Under the pieces are notes generated by a model that worked only from the letters and a program-made list of their open reading frames with translations, made no database searches and was not told where the DNA came from. Below, piece by piece: positions 8,026 through 14,868 of a DNA stretch of 15,400 nucleotides (the stretch's first letter is position 1; every line of letters begins with the position of its first letter). The stretch comes from Planctomycetaceae bacterium. Lineage in GTDB: Bacteria; Planctomycetota; Planctomycetia; Pirellulales; PALSA-1355. The translations under genes and the position numbers were made by a program. The stretch spans positions 1-15,400 of the forward strand of contig SXHT01000218.1 of the NCBI GenBank assembly GCA_005773095.1, read 5' to 3'.

Positions 8026-9345
8026 TTACACGCTCGATCCCGCCAGCCAGCCGGTGCTCCAGGCAGCCTGAAAATTGTATCCGCCGATCGGACCGTCCAA
8101 GTCTAAGATTTCTCCGGCCAGATACAATCCCGGTACGAGTTTGCTCTGCATGGTGCGAGAATCAACCTCCCCCAGCGCCACTCCGCCCGCCGTGACTTCG
8201 GCCTGCCTAAAGCCGCGTGTGCCCGTTACGGCAATCCGCTGCTGTTGATAGGCCGCCACGAGTGCCAGGCGTTCGATTTTCGTCAGTTCTGCCGCCTTGC
8301 GGTCGAAACGCACGCCGGCATTCGCCGCCAACGCTTCATGCAACCGACCGGGAAGCTCCTCGGGCAGGATTGCCAGAAGCAGTTTTCTCCCGGCGGAGGC
8401 GGTTCGCGCCTTGAGCTCTTCCGCCAGAGCCGCCCGCGGCTTAGCCGGCAGAAAATCGCATTCCAAGACGAGCGACGCCGGCCGCGGATGCCCGCTGACC
8501 GCTCGGCTCACGTCGAGCACCACCGGCCCCGAAAGTCCGAAATGCGTGAACAGAAACGAACCGCGACGACGAGCCAGCTCCACGGTTTGGTCCAGTACGC
8601 GAACGGCAACGTCCGGAATGGTGACGCCTGAGAGCCGTTGCACCCAGACATCGCTCACGGTCAGCGGTGTGAGCGCAGGTCGGGGAGGCACGATGACGTG
8701 GCCGAACGCAGCGGCCCAGCGGTAGCCGTCGCCGGTGGTGCCGGCAGCGGGATACGATTGGCCGCCGCTGGTGATGATGACTTTCTCGGCATCGATGGTT
8801 CGTCGCGGCGTGACAAGTTGAAACACCGCTTTCTTCTCCCTTGGGAGAGGGTTGGGGTGAGGGGGCTGCCTGGGGGTTCGCACCCTCCCTTCCGGCCCCT
8901 CGCCCTCGAAGGAGGGCGAGGGGAGCATGATTTCGGTCAGCGGCTCGTCCAACGCCAGGCTTGCCCCGCTCCGCCGCAAACGGCGGACGAGGGCGTCGAG
9001 CACATCCGTGGCTCGATTGCTAACCGGAAACACTTTTCCCGTTGTTTCGACCTTGGTCGCGACCCCCTCGTCGTTGAAGAACCGGATCGTTCGCTCGACG
9101 CTGAAGGCCGCCAGTGCCGAGGACAGAAACTTGCCAGGTTCTCCGTAGGCCGTGATGATGCCGCGGTTGTCGCACGCATGCGTGAGGTTGCAACGCGTGC
9201 CGCCGGACATCAGGATCTTCACGCCCGGCCTGGGGTTCTTTTCCAGGAGCAACACGCGTTTGCCGCGCTCGGCGGCGCGTAACGCAGCCACGAGGCCGGC
9301 GGCGCCCGCTCCGATCACAACCGTCTGCCATCGCTCCGCGTCCAC
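8026..9345 (-). CDS. YhiN/HI0933-family FAD-dependent oxidoreductase
   Basis: The 439-residue product opens with a Rossmann FAD-binding motif (Val-Ile-Gly-Ala-Gly-Ala-Ala-Gly-Leu, 10-18) and the acidic end of strand 2 (Leu-Leu-Leu-Glu-Lys, 32-36). Family marks follow: Gly-Gly-Thr-Arg-Cys-Asn-Leu-Thr (48-55), Thr-Gly-Lys-Val-Phe-Pro (102-107), Gly-Gly-Gln-Ser-Tyr-Pro-Ala-Ala-Gly-Thr-Thr-Gly-Asp-Gly-Tyr, Thr-His-Phe-Gly-Leu-Ser-Gly-Pro, and near the end Gly-Leu-Tyr-Leu-Ala-Gly-Glu with Gly-Gly-Tyr-Asn-Phe-Gln. This is the HI0933/YhiN group of flavoproteins, whose substrate is not established. Residues about 141-171 are a Pro/Gly/Glu/Arg-rich insertion encoded by a palindromic repeat and look foreign to the fold. 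The start is GTG with no clear ribosome binding site. It is the first gene of a four-gene minus-strand run and is divergent from 9465. Confidence 0.9.
   Translation of the reverse strand: MDAERWQTVVIGAGAAGLVAALRAAERGKRVLLLEKNPRPGVKILMSGGTRCNLTHACDNRGIITAYGEPGKFLSSALAAFSVERTIRFFNDEGVATKVETTGKVFPVSNRATDVLDALVRRLRRSGASLALDEPLTEIMLPSPSFEGEGPEGRVRTPRQPPHPNPLPREKKAVFQLVTPRRTIDAEKVIITSGGQSYPAAGTTGDGYRWAAAFGHVIVPPRPALTPLTVSDVWVQRLSGVTIPDVAVRVLDQTVELARRRGSFLFTHFGLSGPVVLDVSRAVSGHPRPASLVLECDFLPAKPRAALAEELKARTASAGRKLLLAILPEELPGRLHEALAANAGVRFDRKAAELTKIERLALVAAYQQQRIAVTGTRGFRQAEVTAGGVALGEVDSRTMQSKLVPGLYLAGEILDLDGPIGGYNFQAAWSTGWLAGSSV
8835..8923. repeat. Palindromic repeat inserted inside a coding sequence
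   Basis: Two hairpins bracket this stretch. A small one has TCTCCC (8835-8840) and GGGAGA (8843-8848). A perfect one has 12-base arms, CCCCTCGCCCTC (8896-8907) and GAGGGCGAGGGG (8912-8923), with a GAAG loop. Read on the minus strand, the insert gives Ser-Pro-Ser-Phe-Glu-Gly-Glu-Gly and Pro-His-Pro-Asn-Pro-Leu-Pro. These are typical translations of a widespread intergenic palindromic repeat found in many GC-rich genomes. It lies wholly within the flavoprotein gene and keeps the frame open. Confidence 0.7.
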
Positions 9346-9464
9346 GCGAAAAGCAGACTCGTTGGCAACCGTAACGTCAAGAGTGCAGATTTTTTGCTGG
9401 CCGCGGCAAAATCAGCTTGCGGCGGGCGTTGGGCCGAATAAGATGACTGGCCGAGCTTTTGACC

Positions 9465-10103
9465 ATGTCCCGGCTTTTTCTGCTTGCCGTTGCCCCCCTG
9501 GGGTTAGTTGCCGCGCAATCCCCCGCGCAGACGGTGCAGCTGCCAACGTTCCACCAGTTTTCGGTGAGCACCACGGTTTTGGTACCCGACCGAGGTGGCG
9601 TTTTGCTCGGTGGAGCTCGGCGATCGGCTTCCGGATCGCATCGGTTCGGCGGTCCAGGACTGCGAGGCAATCGGGCAATCGGCTCGGCCGTTGACGCGGG
9701 CGGAATGAGCGTATCGGCGCGGATTCACGATCTGGAAGCGATGGATCGAGCATTACTGGATCAGGCGGCCGCAGCGCGCGGGGCGGCAAGAGGGGGTCAG
9801 GAGTCGATTTCGCGCGCTGGAGTTCGGCCTTCAGGCGGTCTTCATTTGCCGCCTCAAGGCGGAACTTCAACGATACCGCCTGGCCTCGCCGAAATCCGTC
9901 GTCGCAAGGCCGCGGAACCAAGACCCACGGCCGAAGATCCCCAGGCACTGATTGACCGCGCCGAGGAAGCCTGGGCCGAGGGCCGGCAGGGGGCGGCCAG
10001 GGTTTATTTGCAGATGGCGGCCCGTCGGGCCACAGGGCCATTGCGTAGTGAGGCACTGGTTAAGTACGATACATGGTTTAAAGCCCCATCAAATCCACGC
10101 TAA
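9465..10103 (+). CDS. Exported hypothetical protein
   Basis: The 212-residue product starts with a clear signal peptide (Arg, then a Leu/Ala-rich core to about residue 18, likely cleaved near Ser-Pro-Ala-Gln). Residues about 33-49 (Phe-Ser-Val-Ser-Thr-Thr-Val-Leu-Val-Pro-Asp-Arg-Gly-Gly-Val-Leu-Leu-Gly-Gly) resemble the Val-Pro-Asp-Gly-Gly-Thr-x-x-Leu-Gly-Gly motif near the C-terminus of secretins, but no secretin core is present. The middle is rich in Gly, Arg and Ala and looks disordered. The end (about 160-195) is likely helical: Ala-Leu-Ile-Asp-Arg-Ala-Glu-Glu-Ala-Trp-Ala-Glu-Gly, perhaps a single TPR-like hairpin. I cannot assign a function. ATG at 9465 is preferred over TTG at 9459. It is followed 47 bases later by another small gene on the same strand. 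Confidence 0.6.
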   Translation: MSRLFLLAVAPLGLVAAQSPAQTVQLPTFHQFSVSTTVLVPDRGGVLLGGARRSASGSHRFGGPGLRGNRAIGSAVDAGGMSVSARIHDLEAMDRALLDQAAAARGAARGGQESISRAGVRPSGGLHLPPQGGTSTIPPGLAEIRRRKAAEPRPTAEDPQALIDRAEEAWAEGRQGAARVYLQMAARRATGPLRSEALVKYDTWFKAPSNPR

Positions 10104-10150
10104 TCGGCGATGCTGGGTAACCTCCGGGTGCCCGGCGCGCTCTCAACTTT

Positions 10151-10552
10151 ATGGCAGAAGTAGAAGATTTAGACGCGATTCCCGACCATACTCACGACAA
10201 GAGGAACCCGTACTTGTTGCCGGTCCGGATCGTGTTGTTTACGTTGTTGGCGATCGGAATCGTGGGGCTCATCTTCGACCAGATGGCGCGTCGCAAGGCG
10301 AGCGAAGCTTTCCAAAAACTCAACGCTCAGCTGGGGTCCGATCAAAAACTGAATGAGGTCACACGCGACGAAGTGCACGCGCTGGTGGGCCGGGCGCCCG
10401 ATGAAGACGGCGACCCCAACGATGCGAGTGAAACTTACACCTGGCAAGGTGCACTCAAGCCGCAGACTTTGTACGTGCAATATCGACACGGCGGTGACCC
10501 GGCGCTGAAAGACGTTTCGCTCAACGAAGCACCCCCGGGGTTTTCGGAGTGA
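10151..10552 (+). CDS. Small single-span membrane protein of unknown function
   Basis: The 133-residue product has an acidic N-terminal stretch of about 20 residues and one membrane helix (about 24-44: Leu-Leu-Pro-Val-Arg-Ile-Val-Leu-Phe, on to Gly-Leu-Ile-Phe). A soluble C-terminal domain of about 90 residues follows. In it, Leu-Asn-Glu-Val-Thr-Arg-Asp-Glu-Val-His-Ala-Leu-Val-Gly-Arg resembles the short helical segment that opens SmpA/BamE-like or DUF-type outer domains, and a Thr-Tyr-Thr-Trp-Gln-Gly strand pattern comes after. That likeness is weak. The topology is probably an N-in anchor with the domain outside. It follows the exported protein on the same strand and may share its transcript. 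Its stop lies 4 bases from the stop of the opposing gene. Confidence 0.62.
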   Translation: MAEVEDLDAIPDHTHDKRNPYLLPVRIVLFTLLAIGIVGLIFDQMARRKASEAFQKLNAQLGSDQKLNEVTRDEVHALVGRAPDEDGDPNDASETYTWQGALKPQTLYVQYRHGGDPALKDVSLNEAPPGFSE

Positions 10553-10556
10553 TGCG

Positions 10557-11354
10557 TCACTCGATCAACGAGGCCGGCCGAAAGCCGCCGTTGTTTCTGG
10601 CAACGCGCCATGAGATCTCACCCGATGGCAGCTGCCGACGTTCCACCGCCACGAGTACGAAGACGGTCTTCCGCTGGCTCATCGCGCCGGTCTCGGCGTC
10701 GCTCGGTTCACGCCCCGCCTTCGCCCCATGCCCCGGTTTCTCCGTCGCCCCGTCCAGATACGTGACGGCGTACACCAGTTCGATCGTATCACTTGGCGAT
10801 CCCGTTGCCACGCCGGCCGTTTCGTAAAATCGGACCTGACATTGGTCGCCGTATTCCAGCACGAACCGTGGCACCGGCGAGGCGACGAACTTCACCAGCT
10901 CCTGGCGGTTTTCTTTCGACGAGCGGTAGTGGTCCCAGAGCAGGTCGTTGAGCGCGCGACGCTGTGTTTCTGGAAGGGTCAACTGCAAGGCTTTGTGCGG
11001 TTCTCCGCGGCGCAGAAACTCGAACCAGGCCTCGACGATCGGTCGTGAAGCTTCCCCGAGGTAGTGCGTTGACGATGCCGTCTTCACCGGTCCGGCGGCG
11101 GCGAAGAAAGTGCACAGCGCCAAGCCGGCATATGCGGTGCGGGTGCCTGTGACTCCGCCGTTCGATTGCCGAATGGCCCGGATCGCGATGGCCGCCAGCG
11201 CGATGCCCAGCGCGGGAATGACCCACAGCAACAAGCCCACGAGCGCCAACGGAGAAAGCAGCCCAAGCAGGAGGCTGCCGACCGCGGCAGGGCTGATGGC
11301 GCGATAATCCGTGCCTTCCTTCGTCTCGTCGAATTTGACAGCGGATTCCGCCAT
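10557..11354 (-). CDS. Membrane protein with DUF4190-like N-terminus
   Basis: The preferred ATG (11352-11354) gives 265 residues. After a polar start come two or three hydrophobic spans (about 22-45, 47-62 and 73-90). They have the pattern Ser-x-x-Leu-Gly-Leu-Leu-Ser, then a Gly-rich Ala-Ile-Arg segment and Thr-Ala-Tyr-Ala-Gly-Leu-Ala-Leu, as in DUF4190-type planctomycete membrane proteins. The remaining 170 residues form a soluble domain whose start resembles a small alpha/beta fold (Glu-Ala-Trp-Phe-Glu-Phe-Leu-Arg-Arg-Gly-Glu) and which contains an Arg/Lys/Gly-rich linker near 205-225. The function is unknown. An upstream in-frame start at 11543 would add a basic, low-quality extension running into a repeat element, and I reject it. 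No strong ribosome binding site is seen. Confidence 0.65.
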   Translation of the reverse strand: MAESAVKFDETKEGTDYRAISPAAVGSLLLGLLSPLALVGLLLWVIPALGIALAAIAIRAIRQSNGGVTGTRTAYAGLALCTFFAAAGPVKTASSTHYLGEASRPIVEAWFEFLRRGEPHKALQLTLPETQRRALNDLLWDHYRSSKENRQELVKFVASPVPRFVLEYGDQCQVRFYETAGVATGSPSDTIELVYAVTYLDGATEKPGHGAKAGREPSDAETGAMSQRKTVFVLVAVERRQLPSGEISWRVARNNGGFRPASLIE

Positions 11355-11534
11355 GAAAAGCCAAAACCGGTGGCCGCGATTTCCACAGGCATCGACGGGT
11401 TGAAGTTGACTCACTCCCGCGCGAGGCTGCATCACGCGACACGTGATGGCGACACCAGACCCATTCCTGCCGATCCCCTTTTTGCGACCGTACCTGTCGC
11501 GGGTAGCGGCTGTCAAGCGGCCGACGGTACGTGT

Positions 11535-11658
11535 CACGGCCAATCAGTGTTTTACATTCGGCAACCTGGTAGGGCCGGCTTTGCCGCCCGTGGATGGGAA
11601 AGTCACGCGAATCCGGCCGGCACAGCCCGGCCCTCCAGCGGATAACTGATTGGCCCTG
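11535..11658 (+). mobile_element. Miniature inverted-repeat element, copy 1
   Basis: The element is 124 bases long and ends in inverted repeats: CACGGCCAATCAGT at the left, and ACTGATTGGCCCTG, the complement of CAGGGCCAATCAGT, at the right. Inside is a second pair of long arms (11570-11589 and about 11615-11634) built on TAGGGCCGGC. The 10 bases on each side (11525-11534 and 11659-11668) match at 8 of 10 positions, as expected of an old target-site duplication. It has no transposase. It differs from copy 2 at about seven positions. Confidence 0.75.
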
Positions 11659-11686
11659 CGGTTCGTCTCAGGGCCAATCAGTTTTT
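11645..11686 (+). terminator. Terminator-like hairpin upstream of recA
   Basis: ACTGATTGGCCCTG (11645-11658) and CAGGGCCAATCAGT (11669-11682) are perfect 14-base inverted arms around a 10-base loop. They run directly into five Ts (11682-11686) on the plus strand. The shape is that of an intrinsic terminator, although no plus-strand gene ends just upstream. It may only insulate recA, or may be a by-product of two repeat-element ends lying head to head. Confidence 0.4.
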
Positions 11687-11869
11687 GCGCTGTCACGCAG
11701 GGTAAAATGACGAGAATTCGACGGAAACTGGCGAAAACCGGCGAAGCTGCGATGTGAATTCGACCCAAACGCAAGACTTGGAGCGTAAACCGAATCGTCA
11801 AGGCCGCAAGTTTTGGTAAGATATCCAAGACTGGGGAGACAGGCGGCTGGAAAAATGTTTGCTTGCCTC

Positions 11870-11899
11870 TTGCCTTGGGGGCCGCCGAACCGATACTAT
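11870..11899 (+). promoter_or_regulatory. Candidate recA promoter
   Basis: TTGCCT (11870-11875) and TACTAT (11894-11899) are separated by 18 bases and resemble sigma-70-type -35 and -10 boxes. Transcription would begin about 40 bases before the ATG at 11944. This supports that start over the longer frame from TTG 11863. Planctomycete promoter rules are poorly known to me, so this is tentative. No convincing LexA box was found. Confidence 0.35.
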
Positions 11900-11943
11900 A
11901 CGGGTGTTCACACTTCCCCAATCGCAACCCAGGAAACCGTCCC

Positions 11944-13230
11944 ATGGTCGCAACCGCCCAACCCATCCATCGCATGGCCAGCAAAAATTCCTCTCCCGTC
12001 GCCGAGAAAACCGCCAAAGAAAAGGAATCTTTCCGAGATCTCAAGGACGTCTCCAAGAAGATGAAAGATGTCGTTAAGGGGTCTCTGGAAAACAGCTCCG
12101 CCCTCAAGAACACACTCGCCCAGATCGAGAAGGAATTCGGCGAGGGCTCGATCATGCCGCTGGGCGCGCATCGTCAGGGGCCGATCGAGGGCATTTCCAC
12201 CGGCAGCCTGTCGCTTGATCTGGCACTGGGCGGACAGGGGATTCCCAAGGGGCGGATCGTCGAGATCTTTGGCCCGGAATCGAGCGGTAAGACGACGTTA
12301 GCATTGCATGTAGTGGCCCGGGCACAAAAAGCGGGTGGCATAGCGGCCTTCATCGATGCCGAGCATGCGTTGGACCCAAGCTGGGCCAAGAAGCTGGGCG
12401 TCGAGTTGGAAACGCTGCTTGTCAGCCAGCCCAGCAACGGCGAAGAAGCGATGCAGATCACCGAAATGCTGATCAAATCGAATGCGGTGGACATCATCGT
12501 GATCGACTCGGTGGCCGCACTGGTACCCCGGAAAGAACTTGAAGGGGAGATGGGTGATTCGCATGTCGGCCTGCAAGCCCGGCTGATGAGCCAGGCCATG
12601 CGCAAGCTCACGGGGGTGATTTCCAAGAGCAAGTGCGTGGTGATCTTTATCAATCAACTCCGCGAGAAGATCGGCGTCATGTTCGGCAGTCCGGAAACGA
12701 CGCCTGGCGGCCGAGCATTGAAGTTTTACTGTTCGTGCCGGATCGATGTCCGCCGCATCGGACAAATAAAGGACGGTGAGGATGTGATCGGCCAGCGGGT
12801 CAAAGCCAAGGTGGTGAAAAACAAGGTCGCTCCCCCATTCCGGGTGGCAGAATTCGATATGTACCATACATCCGGCATAAGTTACGAGGCGGATGTGCTC
12901 GATTTGGCCCTGATTCAGAAACTCATCATTCGCTCGGGGGCCTGGTTCAAATACGGTGACTTACACTTGGGACAGGGGCGTGAGAAGGCGCGGCAGTACC
13001 TGATCGAGAACCCTCACGTGGTGGAAGAGCTTCGAGACAAAGTGCTCACCTCCGGCGTGGCGCTGGGTAGATCCGGCGGCGACGCCGAGTCATGCAGGTG
13101 GTCGACGAAAAGTAGGCAGGGCCGATCAGTGTGTTACATTCGGCAGCCTGGTAGGGCCGGCTTTGCCGGCCGTGGATGGGAAAGTCACGCGAATCCGGCC
13201 GGCACAGCCGGCCCTACAGCGGATAACTGA
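11944..13230 (+). CDS. recA: Recombinase RecA, with apparent C-terminal frameshift
   Basis: RecA forms filaments on single-stranded DNA for strand exchange and triggers the SOS response. The product as read has 428 residues. A Lys-rich N-terminal extension of about 50 residues precedes the usual start of homology (Ala-Gln-Ile-Glu-Lys-Glu-Phe-Gly-Glu-Gly-Ser-Ile-Met). Walker A is Gly-Pro-Glu-Ser-Ser-Gly-Lys-Thr at 110-117. Phe-Ile-Asp-Ala-Glu-His-Ala-Leu-Asp is at 136-144, Walker B (Ile-Ile-Val-Ile-Asp-Ser) at 184-189, loop L1 near 201-210, and Phe-Ile-Asn-Gln-Leu-Arg with L2 at 235-257. After about residue 381 the sequence becomes Cys/Arg/Trp-rich and reads through a repeat element to a stop at 13228-13230. 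One extra G near 13089 would restore Asp-Ala-Glu-Val-Met-Gln-Val-Val-Asp-Glu-Lys and a stop at 13113-13115. ATG 11944 has AGGA at 11931-11934 upstream; ATG 11974 is an alternative. Confidence 0.93.
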   Translation: MVATAQPIHRMASKNSSPVAEKTAKEKESFRDLKDVSKKMKDVVKGSLENSSALKNTLAQIEKEFGEGSIMPLGAHRQGPIEGISTGSLSLDLALGGQGIPKGRIVEIFGPESSGKTTLALHVVARAQKAGGIAAFIDAEHALDPSWAKKLGVELETLLVSQPSNGEEAMQITEMLIKSNAVDIIVIDSVAALVPRKELEGEMGDSHVGLQARLMSQAMRKLTGVISKSKCVVIFINQLREKIGVMFGSPETTPGGRALKFYCSCRIDVRRIGQIKDGEDVIGQRVKAKVVKNKVAPPFRVAEFDMYHTSGISYEADVLDLALIQKLIIRSGAWFKYGDLHLGQGREKARQYLIENPHVVEELRDKVLTSGVALGRSGGDAESCRWSTKSRQGRSVCYIRQPGRAGFAGRGWESHANPAGTAGPTADN

Positions 13231-13239
13231 TTGGCCCTG
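13117..13239 (+). mobile_element. Miniature inverted-repeat element, copy 2
   Basis: The element is 123 bases, in the same orientation as copy 1. Terminal inverted repeats are CAGGGCCGATCAGT (13117-13130) and ACTGATTGGCCCTG (13226-13239). Inner 20-base arms are TAGGGCCGGCTTTGCCGGCC (13152-13171) and its near-complement at 13197-13216, with one mismatch. It is flanked by GAAAAGTAGG (13107-13116) and GAAAAGTGGG (13240-13249), a 9-of-10 direct repeat. The left flank contains the likely original recA stop codon, so the element seems to have landed at the very end of recA. Confidence 0.8.
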
Positions 13240-13303
13240 GAAAAGTGGGCTTGAGCCCCGGTTACGCTAGGATGGCAGATAGACCCAAGTCGAGGTTACA
13301 TCC

Positions 13304-14806
13304 ATGCGAAAAATGAGCTGGTCCCCTATCGTTCGCGTCATGCTTGGCGTGGGTCTCTTGGCGACGAGTACCCACGGACAAGAGGCAGCGCCGGCGCAAC
13401 CCAGCGGTTTGGCACTCGCCGCCGCCATGGAGCAGTCGCTGCAGTTGGCCATCGCCAGGTCGGAGAAGTCGGTCGTTGCGATTGCCCGGGTCAAGCGAAA
13501 TCACAGCACCGCGGATAATCAGGCAATCGATGTCCGGCCGAATCCGTTTGGCCTTGCGAATGTTCTCTCGACGAACTCGGATCCCACGGATCCCGATTTT
13601 GTGCCTTCGGAATTTGGTGCGGGCGTGGTGATTGATCGAGCGGGGCTGATTCTGACCACGTGCGATGTGCTGGGCGATCTTGAGGACTACCAGGTCTCAG
13701 AGTTTTATGTCACGGCGGCCGATCGCAAGGTGCGCAGTGCGACGCTCAAAGCGGCTGACCCGCGGAGCAATCTGGCGGTGCTCGACGTCAAGAGCCGTGA
13801 TCTGACGCCGATCGAGTTGGGGGATGGCTCGCAGCTTCGTAAAGGCCAGATCGTACTTGCTCTGGGGAATCCGTATGCGATCGCTCGCGATGGCCAGGCC
13901 AGCGCAAGCTGGGGCATTGTTTCCAACCTGCAGCGTAAGGCGGGCCGTGCTCCGGATGATTCGAACCAGTCGGGCAAATCCACCTTGCATCATTTGGGCA
14001 CGTTGATTCAGACCGATGCGAAGTTGAATTTCGGCGCCAGCGGCGGCGCGTTATTAAATCTGCACGGCGAGATGGTTGGTCTTACCACGTCGCTTGCGGC
14101 AGCGGCAGGTTATGAACAGGCGGCGGGCTACGCCATTCCGGTGGACGAGACCTTTCGCCGCATTCTTGACGATCTGCGTAACGGCAAGGGGGTGCAGTAC
14201 GGCTTTCTGGGAGTGCAACCTGATCTAAACATCGTCGCGAGGCAAATGGGCGAACAGGGTGTGTTGGTGCGCGATGTCGTGCGCGGAACCCCGGCCGAGC
14301 GTTCCGGAATTCGACCCGGTGATCTCATCACTCACGTGAACGGCAAAGCGGTTCACGACTTCGACGCGCTTGTGCTGCATGTGGGTTCGCAGCGGGCCGG
14401 CCAGCAGGTGCTGTTGGCGGTGGAGCGTGGTGGTCAGCAAATACCCGTCCCAACAACTTTGGCCAAGTACCGCGTTTACGGCCAACCCGTGGTCACGCAG
14501 CCCGAGCCTGCGTGGCGGGGCCTGCGCGTCGATTATTGGACGGCCGTGGTTGATTTCTGGCTCGATCGTGAGCAGTTACAGGCCATCGACGAAGAGGGAT
14601 GCGTCGTGATCACGGAAGTCGAGCAGGACAGCCCGGCAGCCAAGGCTGGCTGCAAGCCCAACGTTGCCATCACGCATGTTGACGGCGCTCGCGTCAGCAC
14701 GCCGCAGGAATTCATGGCGGCCGTCGCCAGCTTGACGGGCCCCGTCACCCTGCGCATCGCGGGATCTCCCGCCGATGCTGCGACCGATTGGGTCGTGGCG
14801 GAGTAG
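13304..14806 (+). CDS. HtrA/Do-like protein with two PDZ domains, probable pseudoprotease
   Basis: The 500-residue product has a signal peptide (about 1-25, ending Thr-His-Gly-Gln), a trypsin-like domain (about 45-292) and two PDZ domains (about 300-390 and 405-487). The protease fold is clear from Gly-Ala-Gly-Val-Val-Ile-Asp (105-111), Ile-Leu-Thr-Thr (116-119), Leu-Ala-Leu-Gly-Asn-Pro (185-190), Gly-Ala-Ser-Gly-Gly-Ala-Leu-Leu-Asn (244-252) and Gly-Tyr-Ala-Ile-Pro (275-279). Ser246 sits in the nucleophile position. The catalytic His, normally in Thr-x-x-His-Val, is Asp121. The catalytic Asp, normally in Asp-Leu-Ala-Val-Leu, is Asn156. Active HtrA proteins degrade or refold damaged envelope proteins; this one probably binds or scaffolds instead. 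ATG 13304 has GAGG at 13292-13295. It follows recA and a repeat element by 64 bases. Confidence 0.85.
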   Translation: MRKMSWSPIVRVMLGVGLLATSTHGQEAAPAQPSGLALAAAMEQSLQLAIARSEKSVVAIARVKRNHSTADNQAIDVRPNPFGLANVLSTNSDPTDPDFVPSEFGAGVVIDRAGLILTTCDVLGDLEDYQVSEFYVTAADRKVRSATLKAADPRSNLAVLDVKSRDLTPIELGDGSQLRKGQIVLALGNPYAIARDGQASASWGIVSNLQRKAGRAPDDSNQSGKSTLHHLGTLIQTDAKLNFGASGGALLNLHGEMVGLTTSLAAAAGYEQAAGYAIPVDETFRRILDDLRNGKGVQYGFLGVQPDLNIVARQMGEQGVLVRDVVRGTPAERSGIRPGDLITHVNGKAVHDFDALVLHVGSQRAGQQVLLAVERGGQQIPVPTTLAKYRVYGQPVVTQPEPAWRGLRVDYWTAVVDFWLDREQLQAIDEEGCVVITEVEQDSPAAKAGCKPNVAITHVDGARVSTPQEFMAAVASLTGPVTLRIAGSPADAATDWVVAE

Positions 14807-14868
14807 CCGAGCCGCACCGGGCTCGCTCAACGCGCTGTCACGCACGGCAAGCGAGTTGGGATGCATGC

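Larger units (their letters stand above)
11355..11943. other. Intergenic region upstream of recA
   Basis: No gene is seen in this region. It holds a complete miniature repeat element (11535-11658), a 14-base-arm hairpin formed by one end of that element and an extra copy of it (11645-11682), and a candidate recA promoter near 11870-11899. The 5' ends of a minus-strand membrane protein gene and of recA face away from each other across it, so it must carry promoters for both directions. Confidence 0.6.

Noticed and set aside
8638..9282. Plus-strand frame of 214 codons within the flavoprotein gene
   Set aside because: It is antisense to unmistakable FAD-binding and family motifs and has no motif of its own.
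9412..10056. Minus-strand frame of 214 codons opposite the exported protein
   Set aside because: The product is extremely Pro/Arg-rich with no signal peptide or motif, while the plus-strand frame has a textbook signal peptide and leads into a second gene.
11355..11543. Longer start for the DUF4190-like membrane protein
   Set aside because: The extra 63 residues are basic, low-quality sequence that runs into the edge of a repeat element. ATG 11352-11354 gives a natural N-terminus before the first membrane helix.
11887..11909. GAAC...GTTC pair upstream of recA as an SOS/LexA box
   Set aside because: The spacing of 15 bases between the half-sites does not fit the LexA boxes I know (4 or 7-8 bases), and the centre is not symmetrical.
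13247..13258. GGGCTTGAGCCC small palindrome after recA as a terminator
   Set aside because: The stem is only 4-5 base pairs with no T-run, and the nearby element arms make far stronger hairpins.
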